Of a DNA stretch of 64,000 bases, positions 14,344 through 27,361 are shown in pieces (the first letter of the stretch is position 1; each line of letters opens with the position of its first letter). A program made the translations under genes and the position numbers. The stretch is from Mansonella perstans (Eukaryota > Nematoda > Chromadorea > Rhabditida > Onchocercidae): NCBI GenBank assembly GCA_037074765.1, contig JBAMDO010000049.1:1-64000 (forward strand), in the 5' to 3' direction. Below the pieces are notes generated by a model. The model was not told the DNA's origin. It was given only the letters and a program-made list of their open reading frames with translations, and searched no databases.

Positions 14344-14405
14344 CATCTGCTATGTCATATTTAAAATTGAAGTTAAATTACCATCTGCCACGTCATATTT
14401 AAAAT
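14344..14405. repeat. Two-copy direct repeat (about 38 bp)
   Basis: The motif ACCATCTGCTATGTCATATTTAAAAT recurs once with T-to-C changes (CTGCCACGTCATATTTAAAAT), about 38 bases downstream. Confidence 0.75.
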
Positions 14406-17400
14406 TTAAATTAAACACAACAGTGTTCTGATGCAATACATAAGTACTACTACTCCAGTGCTACTCTTCTCCCATTGCAGAAAAGTTGCGAAGTATCTTT
14501 CAATACAATAAACTGCAAAATATCCTTCAATACTTGTTACTCCTAAACTACTTTCAGTTACAGCTATTTTGTCACTATTAAGCTACTTTTAGTTATATTT
14601 TTCGTTACAAAGATTTGCAACTACTTTCCGATTTGAAGTGGTAGTAAGTTTTTGCTCTCTCTTTCTTAACCGATTTCTTTGCTGCAACTGCCAAAAAAAT
14701 CTTTTAAAAACATGCTACTTACAACTTCCACAACCTTTTGAAAATTCCACTTTTTTTGAATTGCTTATATTGCATTTTAATGTGAACGGAATAATGCAAT
14801 AATTAAATACTAAATAAAAGGAAAATTAAATGAAAAAATTCTGTCGAGAAATCTTTTCACTCACCATTCTTTTGATTGCACTTCAAAAGCACAATCACTT
14901 TCTTTTCTGCTTAAAATTTTGCGATAAAATTATAATCCGTTATTAAACTTCATCTAATATATATATATATATTTCAAAAAACCGAGTTAGAAAGGATTTT
15001 TAAAGAAGTTAAATCATGAACTGTCATATATTCAATTGTTTTTGGATTTGCAATCAACGAGTTAGGAAAAATAAAGACTGAGCTTAACCTCCAAAAAGCT
15101 TGAGGCTACTGCGAATTGACTGAAATTTTCACCTATAAACTTTTTATTTTTTGATTAATGATAGGAATTTTTGTCACTGAGCTAATTTTTTTAAATGAAC
15201 CTTTGTATATTAGATCAACATTTCACATTTCATTTATAAATGTCTTTTTTTGACTTTTCCAACTCTTTAATTTTTCAAAATAATTAAACATATTGGCAGA
15301 TATCTCTTGAAATATCTATGATACGGTTGAATTAAATACAACTACGCAATCATATTAACCCGCTGTAATTCTGGATCAAAATATTTCCAAATTTCCCGGG
15401 TGGAATAAAGTTGGAAAAAGTAATGCCTCACAAGCATTCCTTTTATCTAACAACTATTTTGTTTACAAAACAAAATGTAGCAGCTGCAAGATTACATTGT
15501 AAAAAAATAACTTTTTAAATTTGACGTAAAAAATGCTACAAAAACAATTATGCCAAAAAATTCATATTTGAGAAATAAATTAGTAAAAAGACTGAGTTGA
15601 AATGTAAACTAATTAATAAGCGATTAAATTCTACTAATAACACTATTTGCATGACATACGTTTATTTCCACGTAATTTTAAAATTTATCTAAAATGTAGC
15701 GCAACAATTTTCACAGCGATCCAATTTCACAAACGTAGCAAGAACAATTGTCTCGTTGGAGGACGATTTGGTTCAATGAATTTTCCTGTGTTCTTTCTCG
15801 GGTCAGTTGATTACAGGTGGTTGATTAATGGTTATGAAGTGTGGGAGATTTTGACTATCAAAAATGATTTAAAATATGTCATTTTAGTTAAAATTTATAT
15901 TTCTACAGTTTTTTCCTGTCAGATTATTGATAAATGTTATCAGGATGAGAGTAGGATGTTTCAAAGAAGTTAATTGCAAGTATAAAGTCACTTTGTTAGT
16001 TGAAACAGAAAGAAGCTAACTGCAATTTGTTTAAGTTATTATTTTAAATTATTACTGGGATTTGTTTAAGAATTTAAGAATTTGTTTAAGTTATTTAAGT
16101 TAGTATAGATCACTTATATATGTATAGATCACTGATAAATTTCTTCCTACATGTCTTTTGTGAATTAATTCTTTAGAAATAAAAGGAATCAGGTCAAATT
16201 GACCCATAAAGCCTCAATTCCATGGTTGCAGTTAAAGCTTCATAAATCCAGGGTTCATACTGAAGCAACAATCTAGAAGTTTTTCATTACAATTCTCCTC
16301 ATAAGAAGCTTTTCATCCACGTTTTCTCTTTTCTCTTCTAGTGCATTCTTATTCTCGATTGTTTAATAAGCGATTTTTATTTTGTCTTTCAAATTTTATG
16401 GCAATTTCTTAATTAGAAAATTTTTTTTTTTTTAAAAAAATTTCAAATTCTGTGGCAATTCCTTATCTTAGCTAGAAATTTGTAAAAGTTTGATAAGCGT
16501 GAAGTATTATTGGAATTTTTTGAACATATTGAGCAGTATCTAATTCAAACAAATTCTCATTGAGTTTTAGTGAAGGTAACTTTTATTTTTTATAATTTTT
16601 TAGGCTTTAAATTGAGATTTTCTTTTTTATAATTTTATTTATAATTTCGTTTTTTTTTCGGGTTTTAGATTGAGATAGAGAAAAATCATAGTTCATTTCT
16701 TTCTTATTCCAGAAATATTACTTGACAATTACAGATTTAACTTCATTTTAGAAATCGACAATGAAATACTTTGTAAGAATTTTGCATTTCATAATAGAAT
16801 TCATAAGAATTTTTTTCCTCAATCTCCACTTTAAATTGATGTATTTTTTCGCGGTCGAAGAAATCAGTAATTATAATTAATGATTTTAATAAAGTGATAG
16901 TCGCCAGTGATAGCAATCAGTCGATATGTGTGCTATTTACATTATGAATTGATGGAATTGTACATCGCAATTATAGAAATAGAAAAAGACGATTGATATG
17001 ATAGGACGCATGTAGTTTTTGGTTTTTTTTTTTTATTTCTGAGGTATTTTAAATGAGTGTATGTACTGTGCTATTTCTCTACCAGTTGTATTTGAGATGA
17101 ATGCATTGAATGCATACACTTTCTTGCACAATTTTTATCATTTTTATTTAAATAAACTAAATATTTTACTTCTTCATTCAAATTTAATCAAATCCACTCA
17201 CTTTCTTTTCGCATTGTTTATGTTTTTAAACAACAATAAAGAGGATGGTTGCTATTATTAATATGGCTATCATTCTTTTTTTTTTTGTATTATTTCAGAA
17301 TGGTTCATAAAATTTTATTATGTTGTTCTCACGTTATTAGCTTCGAATTAGCTACTTTTTAGTGAAAAATTGAGGAGAATTTAAAATACTAAGCTTGAAT

Positions 17401-17603
17401 TAATACTGTTTAGTTTTTCTTCGTTGGGTTATTTTTGCAACAGTTTTTGAAGGATAAAAAATTTAATTAAAAAGTTGGTAACAAAAAAATCCAAATTTTG
17501 TATGAGCGATTAGTTTTACTAAATTCTACACATTTTCATTGTGTCGTACCATGCGTATTATGATTTTGTATTATGATTTTTGCATATGATCATTTTATTG
17601 CAG

Positions 17604-17639
17604 GTAACTTGCCTGAAGTATGTAATCTGAGCATAAATT
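17604..17639 (+). promoter_or_regulatory. Short 5' leader after a trans-splice-like acceptor (chromodomain gene)
   Basis: A 3' splice site, TTTTATTGCAG, ends at 17603, 36 bases before the start codon, with no matching upstream donor or coding exon. In nematodes this arrangement commonly marks a spliced-leader acceptor. The leader itself has no upstream ATG. The spliced-leader reading is inference. Confidence 0.5.
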
Positions 17640-20600
17640 ATGGATCCTTTAGATGGACAAGATGTTTATGCAGCAGAAAAAATTTTGAAATCACGAACAA
17701 GAAAAGTAAGCGAATACTTTTTCAATACTGATTCTCTGTATCAGTTTGATAGTAAAAAATAATCCATACGTGCATATATTATCCCTTTAGAATTCAGACT
17801 TCAAAACGAAAGATGGATAGTTTCTTTAATTTTCCGTATCTACACCGTTTGCCCTCATTTTGTATGTTTTATCCGTTTCATCTCTCGTTTTCTTGCTGTG
17901 CATTATAAATTTCTTAAACTGGCCATTTGTGTTAAAGATATAAGTTGTCAAAAGTTGTTGGAATGGTACGGATGGACATTTCAATCATCATTTGTCATCA
18001 TCATCATTTTCGTTGAATTTAGTTGAAAAAGATTTCTCTGAGAATTCTGGTCTGTCATTAAACGAAGTTGAAATATTTTTGGAGCAATTAAAAAGAAAGA
18101 CTCCATATTTTGGAAAGAAGTATTTACTATATCTAGCATGTTTGATTTGTAAATGTGCTTCATATAGTAATGCAGTAATGATTCATGCAACAACTTAAAT
18201 TAAACTAATGAGTTTGGAAAATTGAAATATTCGAAATCTCACTCAGATTCCTTTTAAAAAAATTGCAAACACTTGTTGAATTATCGTGGAATATCTGTTA
18301 AATTTTGTGTTTTAAGTTTTTTAGGATAAGCCTGTTGAGATTACATATTTGATGAGAGCTAACGTTATGATCGAAGACTGAATAGTTTGGAATTATAAAA
18401 AATGCAATGGTAACTTTTCCTTCACTGAGCTTTGCTTTTTTAAGGGAAAAACTGAATATCTGATCAAGTGGAAGGGATGGTCAAACCAGTAAGTTGCTTT
18501 TGCTCATTAATCTCGTACTGCTTGATATCGAAATTGCATCTTTTGGTACTCATGGGATTCAGTTTAGTTCTTTGCGGAATAATTCAGAGTAATATAAAAT
18601 TATTTATCACGTTGTGATTAATCAGTTTTTAGACATAACACGTGGGAACCATCAAGTAATATCTTGAATGAAAATCTGTTCACAGAATCAGGTTTTTCCG
18701 TACCAAGCGGTTTCAAAGGTGGGATTCGAAAGGGAACCAAAAGGTCAAATCGTGGAAGAAAACGGAAAATCAAAGAAATTTCGGATTCTGATGATTCAGA
18801 TGGCGACAATCAAAGTTATGATGAAGGCGCTAGTGAAAGTCATTCAGAAGGTAACACTATTTACTTAATGTTTTTTTTTTCGAAGGTATTTATCAAATTT
18901 CATTTAGTTGTTGCTTTTTTTAAGAAGTTAAGTGTGCCTACGTTATAAATATCATCATTTCAATAATTTCTGTAAGTAATGCAACGTTCTGTCGTCGTTC
19001 AGTTCTTTTACCCAAGTACTGATTGCTTTTTTTAAGACTCAGAAGGCTCACCACGGTCGAGCATTCATTCAAGGCCTGGAACACCAGCAGTTCTGGCAGT
19101 AGAATCTGTTACAGAAAGCAGCAGATCCTCGAAAGTACCTCGGAAACGAGGCCCGAGAAGTAAAAAAACATTGAACGATGCACCAACGACGTCCATTCCA
19201 GTTTCAAAAATAAACGAAGAGAAAAATAATGATGATAGCAAGTTAGAACTGAAGAAAGAAAAGTCGGATGAAGAACAAGGAAATAGGGAATCCTGCGAAC
19301 AGAAAGCTGAGAAAGAGTTGGATAAAAAGGAGGAAGCAGAATTTAGGGTTTGTTTAGAACTGTGGAGAAAATTTTCCTACGATTTGTAAGCTCATTACAA
19401 TCAGTAACTGAAGAACGGACCTAAATTTTTGCTTCGTTCGCCTTATGTTCCATACATAATCAGGAATTTCTCACCTCTTTTTATATTGACTGTATGAGGA
19501 TCCGTTCATTTTTTTTTTCATTTTTATAATTTTTAATTCCTGATTATGTAACATAATTATGGAACATAATTTCATGCAAAATTTCTTCCTTCTCCTTTTT
19601 TTTTTCCTTTCATAATATTGCGTTATTGCTCAGAAAAATCGTGTTCATTGCAGTGTATTTCGTCGGAAACGAAATTGAATTTACCAGATACTGACGAAGT
19701 TGGGAAGAAGGATCTTACATTACCAGAAACTGAAGTATCTAAAGTTACCAAGCGTGATGAAAGCGGATCAGCTGGAAAGAAAAACACAAAACAGGAAGTT
19801 GAGGTAACCCATTCTTTTATTTACATAACATTTGTCGAGTTGATAGTAACAAATTTAGAAAGATGGAGCAAAATAAGTTATAAATCATGAATCATATTGT
19901 TCTTAGCATTATTAACAGTTCGAATGAACTACTAAAAATCTTCATTCTGCTGTAGTTTGACATGATCGTGTTGCATTATTTTCTGGTGCATTAAAATTTT
20001 TGAATAAAGTAAAGAATGTTACCATTTTGCAGGTAAGACTGAAGAAACCGGAAGTTTTTGAAGGTCGATCTGGATCGGTGCAAGTGGTTTCTAATGGTCA
20101 AGGTGCATTCTGTCTAATTAGATTTCATCATACTTCATCCACACCTAACTAGCGATGTAAAGTGGAGGAGGCTTAGTCACTCACTGTTTGTATATTTTAT
20201 TCATATTGTATGTGAACTTAGATTTTGGAAAAAATGGGTTTATAATGCTGATGTTTAGAAACCATTCATTATTAATCCATTTCAAAACTTTTGTAATTTT
20301 TGATCGGATGAGTGGAAAGCAAGTTATTCACTAAAATTTATTTCATTATTAAGCAAATCAAAGAGAGCGTTTTCAGAACAGGTAATCAATAGGATTGCAT
20401 TTGTTGTTGAGGAGGGCACATCTGGCTTGTCTCGAAGTTCGGAGCAGTTGCAACTACACGATTATGGTGGGGACAGTGGTGAAAGTCGAATTCGTGTAAC
20501 AGCCGATCAGTTAAAAAATGAAACTGTTAGTTGTTAAAATTTGGTTGATGCATTTTTTGATGTGTTAACTGGAACTTTCGAAAGAACATCGAAGATGTGG

Positions 20601-20867
20601 TGCTAAACATTACCGGTTTACTATTTCTGTTTATCACATTTTATTTATAACTGTTCTGTACATCTTTTTAAAAATATAATATCGTCATATTCCTGTAATT
20701 TATTTTCAGTTATAATAGAGTAAAATCATGTTGAAGTTTTGCTATATTTGCAGAAAATTTGGACAGATGCTAACAATACGCGCTTCGAAAGTTTTCAATA
20801 CAATGGTTCGCACACAATCACCGAAGTAACGGTCAATCAGCATACTGTTCCAATTATTGAATTGTAA
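17640..20867 (+). CDS. Polycomb/CBX-type chromodomain protein, 8 exons, 373 aa
   Basis: Predicted reader of methylated histone H3, probably a nuclear repressor of the PRC1/CBX class. Exons: 17640-17705, 18445-18488, 18633-18850, 19037-19347, 19654-19803, 20033-20102, 20377-20525, 20754-20867; all phases close. The chromodomain spans about residues 8-55 and is split by introns 1 and 2. It has the Polycomb-type signature VYAAEKIL...RKGKTEYLIKWKGW...HNTWEP rather than the HP1 form. The likely aromatic cage is Tyr10, Trp31, Trp34. A basic NRGRKRKIK stretch (76-84) followed by an acidic Ser/Asp run resembles the AT-hook-like and acidic regions of CBX proteins; a long Lys/Glu-rich low-complexity linker follows. 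The final residues (TITEVTVNQHTVPIIEL, 357-373) resemble the CBX C-terminal Pc box. The exon 4 donor (AGG|GTTTGT) and exon 5 acceptor were chosen by phase. Family assignment is firm; the Pc-box call is less so. Confidence 0.88.
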
Positions 20868-23800
20868 TTATATGTAAAGTCATTCGCTAATATTTTTTTG
20901 TGTATCCTTGGGATATTTGTTGTTTTCAGACTCATAGTTCATTTTTTAAAGGCTTTAAAGTATCGTTGATGGAACAACTTTAATAGCTTCTTATACATTT
21001 TCGGAAATTTTGTACACTTCGTATTCCGGTATTTGAATTCCGTAGGTTTAAACTTGAATATTAAATTTTTTAATACTATTTACTCAGTACGTTTATTGTG
21101 CATTCGTTGGAGATCATAAAAGTGGAAGAAATTTGGTTGGAAATTTGATTTTTATTAGCTTCATCTTCTGATATCAAAGTTCTCACGACTCTATAGCCTT
21201 GGTCATTTCGTTTTGACGGCTTCAACACTTCTATGTTCTTGATATCAGGTTTCATTCTTCATGTCAAACAGCTCTATCGATAAAACTTAAAGATATTTTC
21301 GAAGATCGAAAAATTCATGTTGGGAAGCGTAACAAGTTTTATTTCCCTGTAAGTTTAGATAGGCCTATCGATACTTAAGACGTACAATTTACTAATGTTC
21401 TAGTGGTGCGCAGATAAATAGCTCTTTCGAATTACTGTATGGAGAAATATCCATCGAAAGGAGCATTTCTTTGCAAAGTCAGAGGATACTGTAGTCTTAT
21501 AAAATACACGAAACTTTTATATATCAGTTTGAATTAACAATTTATGCGTTGATATTGCAGTATGCTGAAGTGATTATGTCTGTTGCATGGCGAATGTTTT
21601 TTTGGAGAATTCTGCTCATTTTGAGGATGAGCTATTTAGACGTTTTATAAGAAATAATATAGGATTGAATGTGCTTATTAAGATAATGGAGTAATTGATA
21701 GCCACGTAAAGCTGATAATCCACGGAGGAAGTTACGCCGTTTCTTAAAAGAAAAAGGAAAGAAGGAAATGACTTGGATTGATTCAATCTGATTGGGATTA
21801 AGCGGAATTCTTTGAAGAGAATATCCTGCAAACAATAACAGCAGCTAAAGAGCACAATTGCTAACTTTACCCAGCGGGATACATTTTGGTGAAGTGTGTT
21901 TATTGAGAAGTATTACCAAAGTAATAACAAAAAAAATACAATTTGTTCATTCATATTTCAAATTTAAATAATTAAAAAAAATCAAAAGTTTTAGAGATTA
22001 GCTTTGTACATTATGTATTAAGTGAAGAGAAAATTTTAGTTTACTATGAAAAAGTAATTTTAATTTTAAAAAAAGAAATGAAAATAGTAATAAAAATTGC
22101 TATCATTTATTTCATTATGTAATGAAAAGAGATCATTAATTAAGCAAGATACTATTTGAATGTAATCAGAGAAGTGCTGCTTTTTTTTTTTTTTTTTTTT
22201 TGTCCCAATAAAAAATTTATCATTCATATCAAATGGACAAATTCCATTTTAAACAAAATAATTCCTGTTATTTAGTTCAATATTCATTTGTAACCATTGA
22301 TTTGTAAGAAAATAATTAATATGCTACGGTAACAAGGAAGTGTGTACCGTAATTTGTTATTGGATGAAATAACGAAGATGAAATGATCTATATATCTGAT
22401 AATATTACGATTATGACCTGATGATGATGATAATGATGCATTATTGATAAATGAGTAGTATTGCTGCATAACGTAATAGCTGCAAAACGAAAATAATTGA
22501 CATTTTTCCTTTCCATACTAATATTTAATTTCTGCTTTTTCAATGTTTAAGAGTCAGTGTGAGCAATTCTCTATTCAACAACCCTTTGGGTATTCATTCA
22601 TTCATTCATTCATCTATTCACATGTTGTTTAACAGACAGGCATAGAAATTATATGCGGTCAACCTGTTTTCTTCCTTCCGTTCTTGTAATGTGTACATGA
22701 TGACAGGTGCCATCTATGATCTTTTATTAGGGGTCGTATCAGAAATATTGCTGATAATTTTTGAGCAAAATTTTACAAATGAAATTGAAAAGAAATGGAA
22801 AAGTTTGTTTGAGAAAAGTTTTCAAGCTTTGTTATTTTTTTGCTGTCACTATTGAGAATATAGTAAATCAATAAACAATTGTTGTCTTCTAGCATTGTTA
22901 AAATGGTACAAATTGAAGTTTGACATTTTCCTAACAATTCCATTACCTTCTTTTATAAATTATCATTCATTTGCTTTTTCGAATACAGTGATAATGATAG
23001 ATATGTCACTTTATTCGAGAGAATGGGTCATCTTATTAATAATAGAGTGAAAAAATTCAACTTTTTTTTTTTTGTCATGAATTTGAAAATTTTCATAAAA
23101 TCTATCTATTTAAATTCAAAATGTTTTGAACTAGTAATTATAGAAAGTTGGAAAAAGTACGCCATGCAATTTTAATTTGACAACAATCCCATAATTCGTC
23201 CATTATAAATAGTTATATGAAATAATTATTGATATGGATGCATTGTGCATTACCATTGAAGAGTTTCAGAAAAAATCTTGAATGTTATAATTATCGATAG
23301 GTATATGTTAGTTGTTAAAGGTACGCTACCGATTTTCACTGATGAAAGAGATGTGCAACTTTCATGCAATATCCTCTTGCTATAACATTTATACTACAGG
23401 AATGAAGTCCAGGATGACACTGTAACAGACGAGAGTTTACTGTAAACTTGATAAGTATAGTGAGAGCGATGACAAAGGTGGGAGAATCGTTCCGTTCTAA
23501 TGATTCGTCTATTGAATGGTTTGAAATGGAAAAAGATGATCAGTACGCCTTTCGAGAAGAGTATTAAGTGATAAAGTGGTTGTGGAAGCGGAAGACGGAT
23601 GGCATAGTTGTTCACAAGTGATGTTCAACAATGTCATTTATCAATGCATTTCTCCGAACAAAAAACACGTGCGAAAAATGAATTATACTTAGTTTTTATA
23701 AAATATTTGCAGAAATATATTTGTAAGACTGAATGCATGTGTGGAATATTTCAAGTAAAGTTATTAAAATAAATGAACAGTTGGATTAAAAATAATTACT

Positions 23801-26800
23801 TATTTCAGGCAAAAAAAAAAAAACCAAATATTGATAGTATTAAGTGTTTGTATCCATGTTACAATTAGTTATTTCCCAGTCTTATCATTTTTTGTGTTTT
23901 TGAACTTTTTGTAAATTTAAAAGTATAGTAAATTCTGATCAATTTAACTGATCATCACTATCCTTCAAGTCTCATTATAATCTTTCAAAAATTCATTTTC
24001 TCCAAACTTGCACACTCTCTATTTCATCCTCACAATTGTCTAAGTTTAGGATTATCGAATTTCCAAACAATTAAGAATAAAAATCAATAAACCTTAGATT
24101 AAAAAGTTTTATCATGAGCAGGCAACTGAGATGAGTTCAGAGCATTGCGCTGTAAATCATGATTACTATTGCTATTGTAATATAACAATAATTAATATAT
24201 ACAGCTGAATGGAAAACTGTGTGATAATTTCGGTAGTGGCATTGATGATTACAGTAAACATGTTTAGTGATCCGAGTTCATCTTCCGGTACGATGTAACT
24301 TTCATTTGACGAAAAGTTATGCACGTGTAACAATTTTAGAAAGCAAGCAAGGTAATGTCACCATCGTTTTGTTTTGTAACTGTAGAGCTTATGTTATTTA
24401 TGCTGACATCGTTTTGCAACTATTTATGTATTTTTGTTTTCCAATTTGTGGATAATTTTGTTCCATCACTTTATATTTAATAACTTTTGAGAAGTCGTTA
24501 ACCTCATACTCATAAGAGTAACAACAAGTAGTTGAATAATAACAATGTAGTGTTGGCTAGATTGTAAGAAGAACAGAATCTGATCGTCAGTTTCTATTTT
24601 ATCAAGCATCCAACAGTTTATTGCATTGAAATCACATTCAAACTTATCAAAGAATATTCGGTTTTTTTCAGCATTACAACAAGGTAGTGGAAATGTTATC
24701 ATGCCATAGCTATATACTTTTCTAACTCTTATCAGTTACCCAGATAAAAATTTTGATTTTTCTTGTCCCAAACTTATTATTCTTCTTATGCTTATTATTA
24801 TAAAATTAAAGAAAATATTTGCATATAATAAATGATGCGAAATACTTTGAATTACTCACATTCACACTGTCTGAACTTAATTTAGCGCCGAATATAAATT
24901 TCAAGTTGTTCGAAGAAACAATTTAAATACTTTCGCCAAATTTAAACTTGAAGAAAAACTTTTCATTTGAACATTTCTAAGAAAATTATGACGTATTTCA
25001 AAATCTCAATGAGTTAACTGTAGTGTTCATTTTGAAATATTTTATTTAGCTTTTTTTTTTGCTTTTTTTTTTCTGAAATGCTTGTCATAAGTACAGAGTG
25101 TCAAACGAATTTTCAAATTTCGATGAATTTTCGCACTAGCAAAATTGGTTTCCGCTATATTTGAAGAAATTTAAATCTAATGCTCATTGTATTGAGAAAG
25201 GTATATTTGCAAAATACTCAGGAGGAATGGGCTTTTTACTAATTCAATTGCTGATAAATAGTTGCACCATCATCCCACCGAGATCATGTGATTAAACAAT
25301 GAGGGAGAGTGAAACTTTTTTTTTGAACTCTTCATTTATCTTCAGGAATCAAATTTTTTCAATCTAAGTTTCCATCGTGCTAAATAGGTAGAGAAATTAA
25401 ATTTCTTCATAAATTTCAATGTAAAACTTCATGCGTGATAAATTAGACGAATTCTGCGCCTCAAAATCTAAGCCAGCGAAACTAGTTATGGCTCTACATC
25501 TTGTTCGACTGCAAAAGAATTGAACGCATAGAGAAAATATAATAAATAGTTTAAATGAAAATAAGTCAACCACTGTCATACCTAATAGTAATGTTTACAT
25601 TTTTACACTTTTTTCAAGTCTATCAATTTGATAAAATAACAAAATCGTTCAAAAATAATTTAATAAATTTGAAAACAAACATTACTATCATTTGCCTCAT
25701 CATACTGACAATAAAGCTGCATTCTAATTTTAGTTTCATGGGTAATTGAAGAACTTTCAATTCATAATAAGGACATGTAACGATTGTAAAGTAATTGCAT
25801 GGAAGAACTAATGTACTGTGATTCAGTTACTTCCCATTGCATTTACTCATCGATCCCTTCGTCATCGGCATCTTGTTCCTGCAGTAAACTGTTGTTAAAC
25901 ACTTGCTGTACTATAGTATTTCAACTTCCTCAAATAGTTATTGCTTAGATTGTAAAAAACTGAAAAAAGAAAGGAAAGAATGAGACTAAGAGGAGAAGAA
26001 GAAGGAATCTGAAGTAAAATGAGCGCGAATTTCTTCTGAAAATTTGTTTTCAATGTGTAACAGACTTTTCACATGCCTGAAATATTAGATTAAAAAGTTA
26101 AAATGAAAGAGCAAAAAATTAAATGGATAAAATTTCATCGCACCTCTCTTCCTCTCATTTTCCTCTCTCTCCCTTTTTCCCGTAATCATATTTTAATATC
26201 TGTAAAGGTGAACAGGTCTGGTTGATCCGGCTGGGTCAGTGATGGCCTATTTCTTGATGAAGACTTGTGATGTGTAGAAATTAATCACAAAAGACATAAA
26301 TACTATTAGTGTTAAGCGAATAAAACTTGTTGAGTTTTATACCTCATTCAATATATCTTATTTCAGGCTGAAAGGATATGGAAGCTTAAAAAGAAATCTT
26401 CTAGCAATAACAACCAGTGCATATAAGTCAGCAATTACAAATTCATTAAAATGATTTATCGTGTTATTCACTATTTATCATAAATTTCATTCTCATAAAA
26501 ACAAGACCGTAACTTACTTTATCAAATTCAATGGATCTGTTTTTTTTTGCCACTCTACACCTATATCTAACAATTTCTTTGTAGATCTGAATGGACAGAG
26601 ATGAGAATAAACCCGATTAAATTATATGTACTTTCATTTTCTTGGAGGATGCAAAATATGGCTTTTTCCGGTGTCAGCATAATTTGATAACTGTTGGTGA
26701 AATGTGCTAAAAACCATTCACTTTCTATCTGGTCATTTGTTATTTAAAAAAAAAAAAAAAAGCCTCGTAAGATAAACTTCAACAATCGAAATGGCAAAAG

Positions 26801-27361
26801 ATCTTAAGTTTTCGTCGTATTTTCTCCAAATTTCATTCAAAATATGCAACATTATCCATTAAGAAATGGATGAAATGTTTCAGAAAAATGTATCAGAAAA
26901 CTTTTTGAATTCCCACTGTAGGCTATTATTATTAAAGGTCGAGGAACGATCTCCTCTTTGCAATATAATCACTAAACTAATCATTATTCTCCTTTCACTG
27001 AGCAAGTAACTCAGATAATCTTAGTTTTGTATTTAATGAAGTAAAAATCCATATTGTTTTTTGTCCCATATTTACTATTGCAATTCAATGTTTTCTAACT
27101 TTGCAGTAAGTTAATTGAATGTTGTTTTTGTAGATGACTTTATGCAGAAATAATAAATCATCCGACAATCTTGAGAAACGTTTGCACTTGGATGAATTTC
27201 ATCGCTATTTCGTTATTAAAGACATTTCTGTCATGCTCTGAGAATTTTTCCACAAAAAATTTTAAGGGTGTTCCTTTTCAAAGTGAGAGATTGTAAGTCA
27301 TTATATTCGATTTTCACAAGTTGTCTTATCAGTAATTGCTTGTAAAATGTCTCCTCCACAG
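20868..27361. other. Intergenic region, no gene recognised
   Basis: A 6.5-kb AT-rich gap between the chromodomain gene and the next + strand gene. It contains a poly-T run at 22181-22201 and an ATTC array at 22579-22613. Open frames here are short and lack splice support; short coding-like frames at 23400-23444, 23470-23568 and 27134-27241 could not be joined into a gene. A locally GC-richer patch at about 26214-26280 shares an 11-base match with the conserved 5' end of 18S rRNA and is discussed as a finding. Confidence 0.5.
22579..22613. repeat. (ATTC)n microsatellite
   Basis: A short TATTCATTCATTC array of about five to six units in intergenic DNA. Confidence 0.8.

Larger units (their letters stand above)
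1..17603. other. Gene-poor AT-rich region with simple repeats
   Basis: No convincing spliced gene was found in the first 17.6 kb on either strand. The stretch is AT-rich with frequent stops in all frames. It carries long poly-T runs (for example 734-753, 3008-3033, 3805-3823, 5700-5718, 6777-6803, 7615-7637, 11708-11725), fewer poly-A runs (8496-8514, 8841-8861), several microsatellites and two tandem-repeat loci listed separately. Longer open frames at 1884-2703, 6019-6425, 8259-8453 and 12530-12785 are open largely because they cross repeats. A few short coding-like stretches (1785-1890, 3355-3483, 6200-6425, 15717-15779) could be exons of a gene with long introns or relics, but I could not join them into a model. 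Confidence 0.6.

Noticed and set aside
17640..20867. HP1 (heterochromatin protein 1) as the identity of the chromodomain protein
   Set aside because: The chromodomain has VYAAE and HNTWEP typical of Polycomb/CBX rather than the HP1 EYVVEKV form, and no chromoshadow domain is visible.
23394..23615. A - strand 73-codon frame and two short + strand coding-like stretches (23400-23444, 23470-23568)
   Set aside because: No neighbouring exons or consistent splice phases could be found, so they were not annotated.
27134..27241. Candidate first exon (ATG at 27134, 35 codons) of the unrecognised gene
   Set aside because: None of its GT donors gives the phase 2 needed to join the exon at 27362, and the frame ends in a stop.
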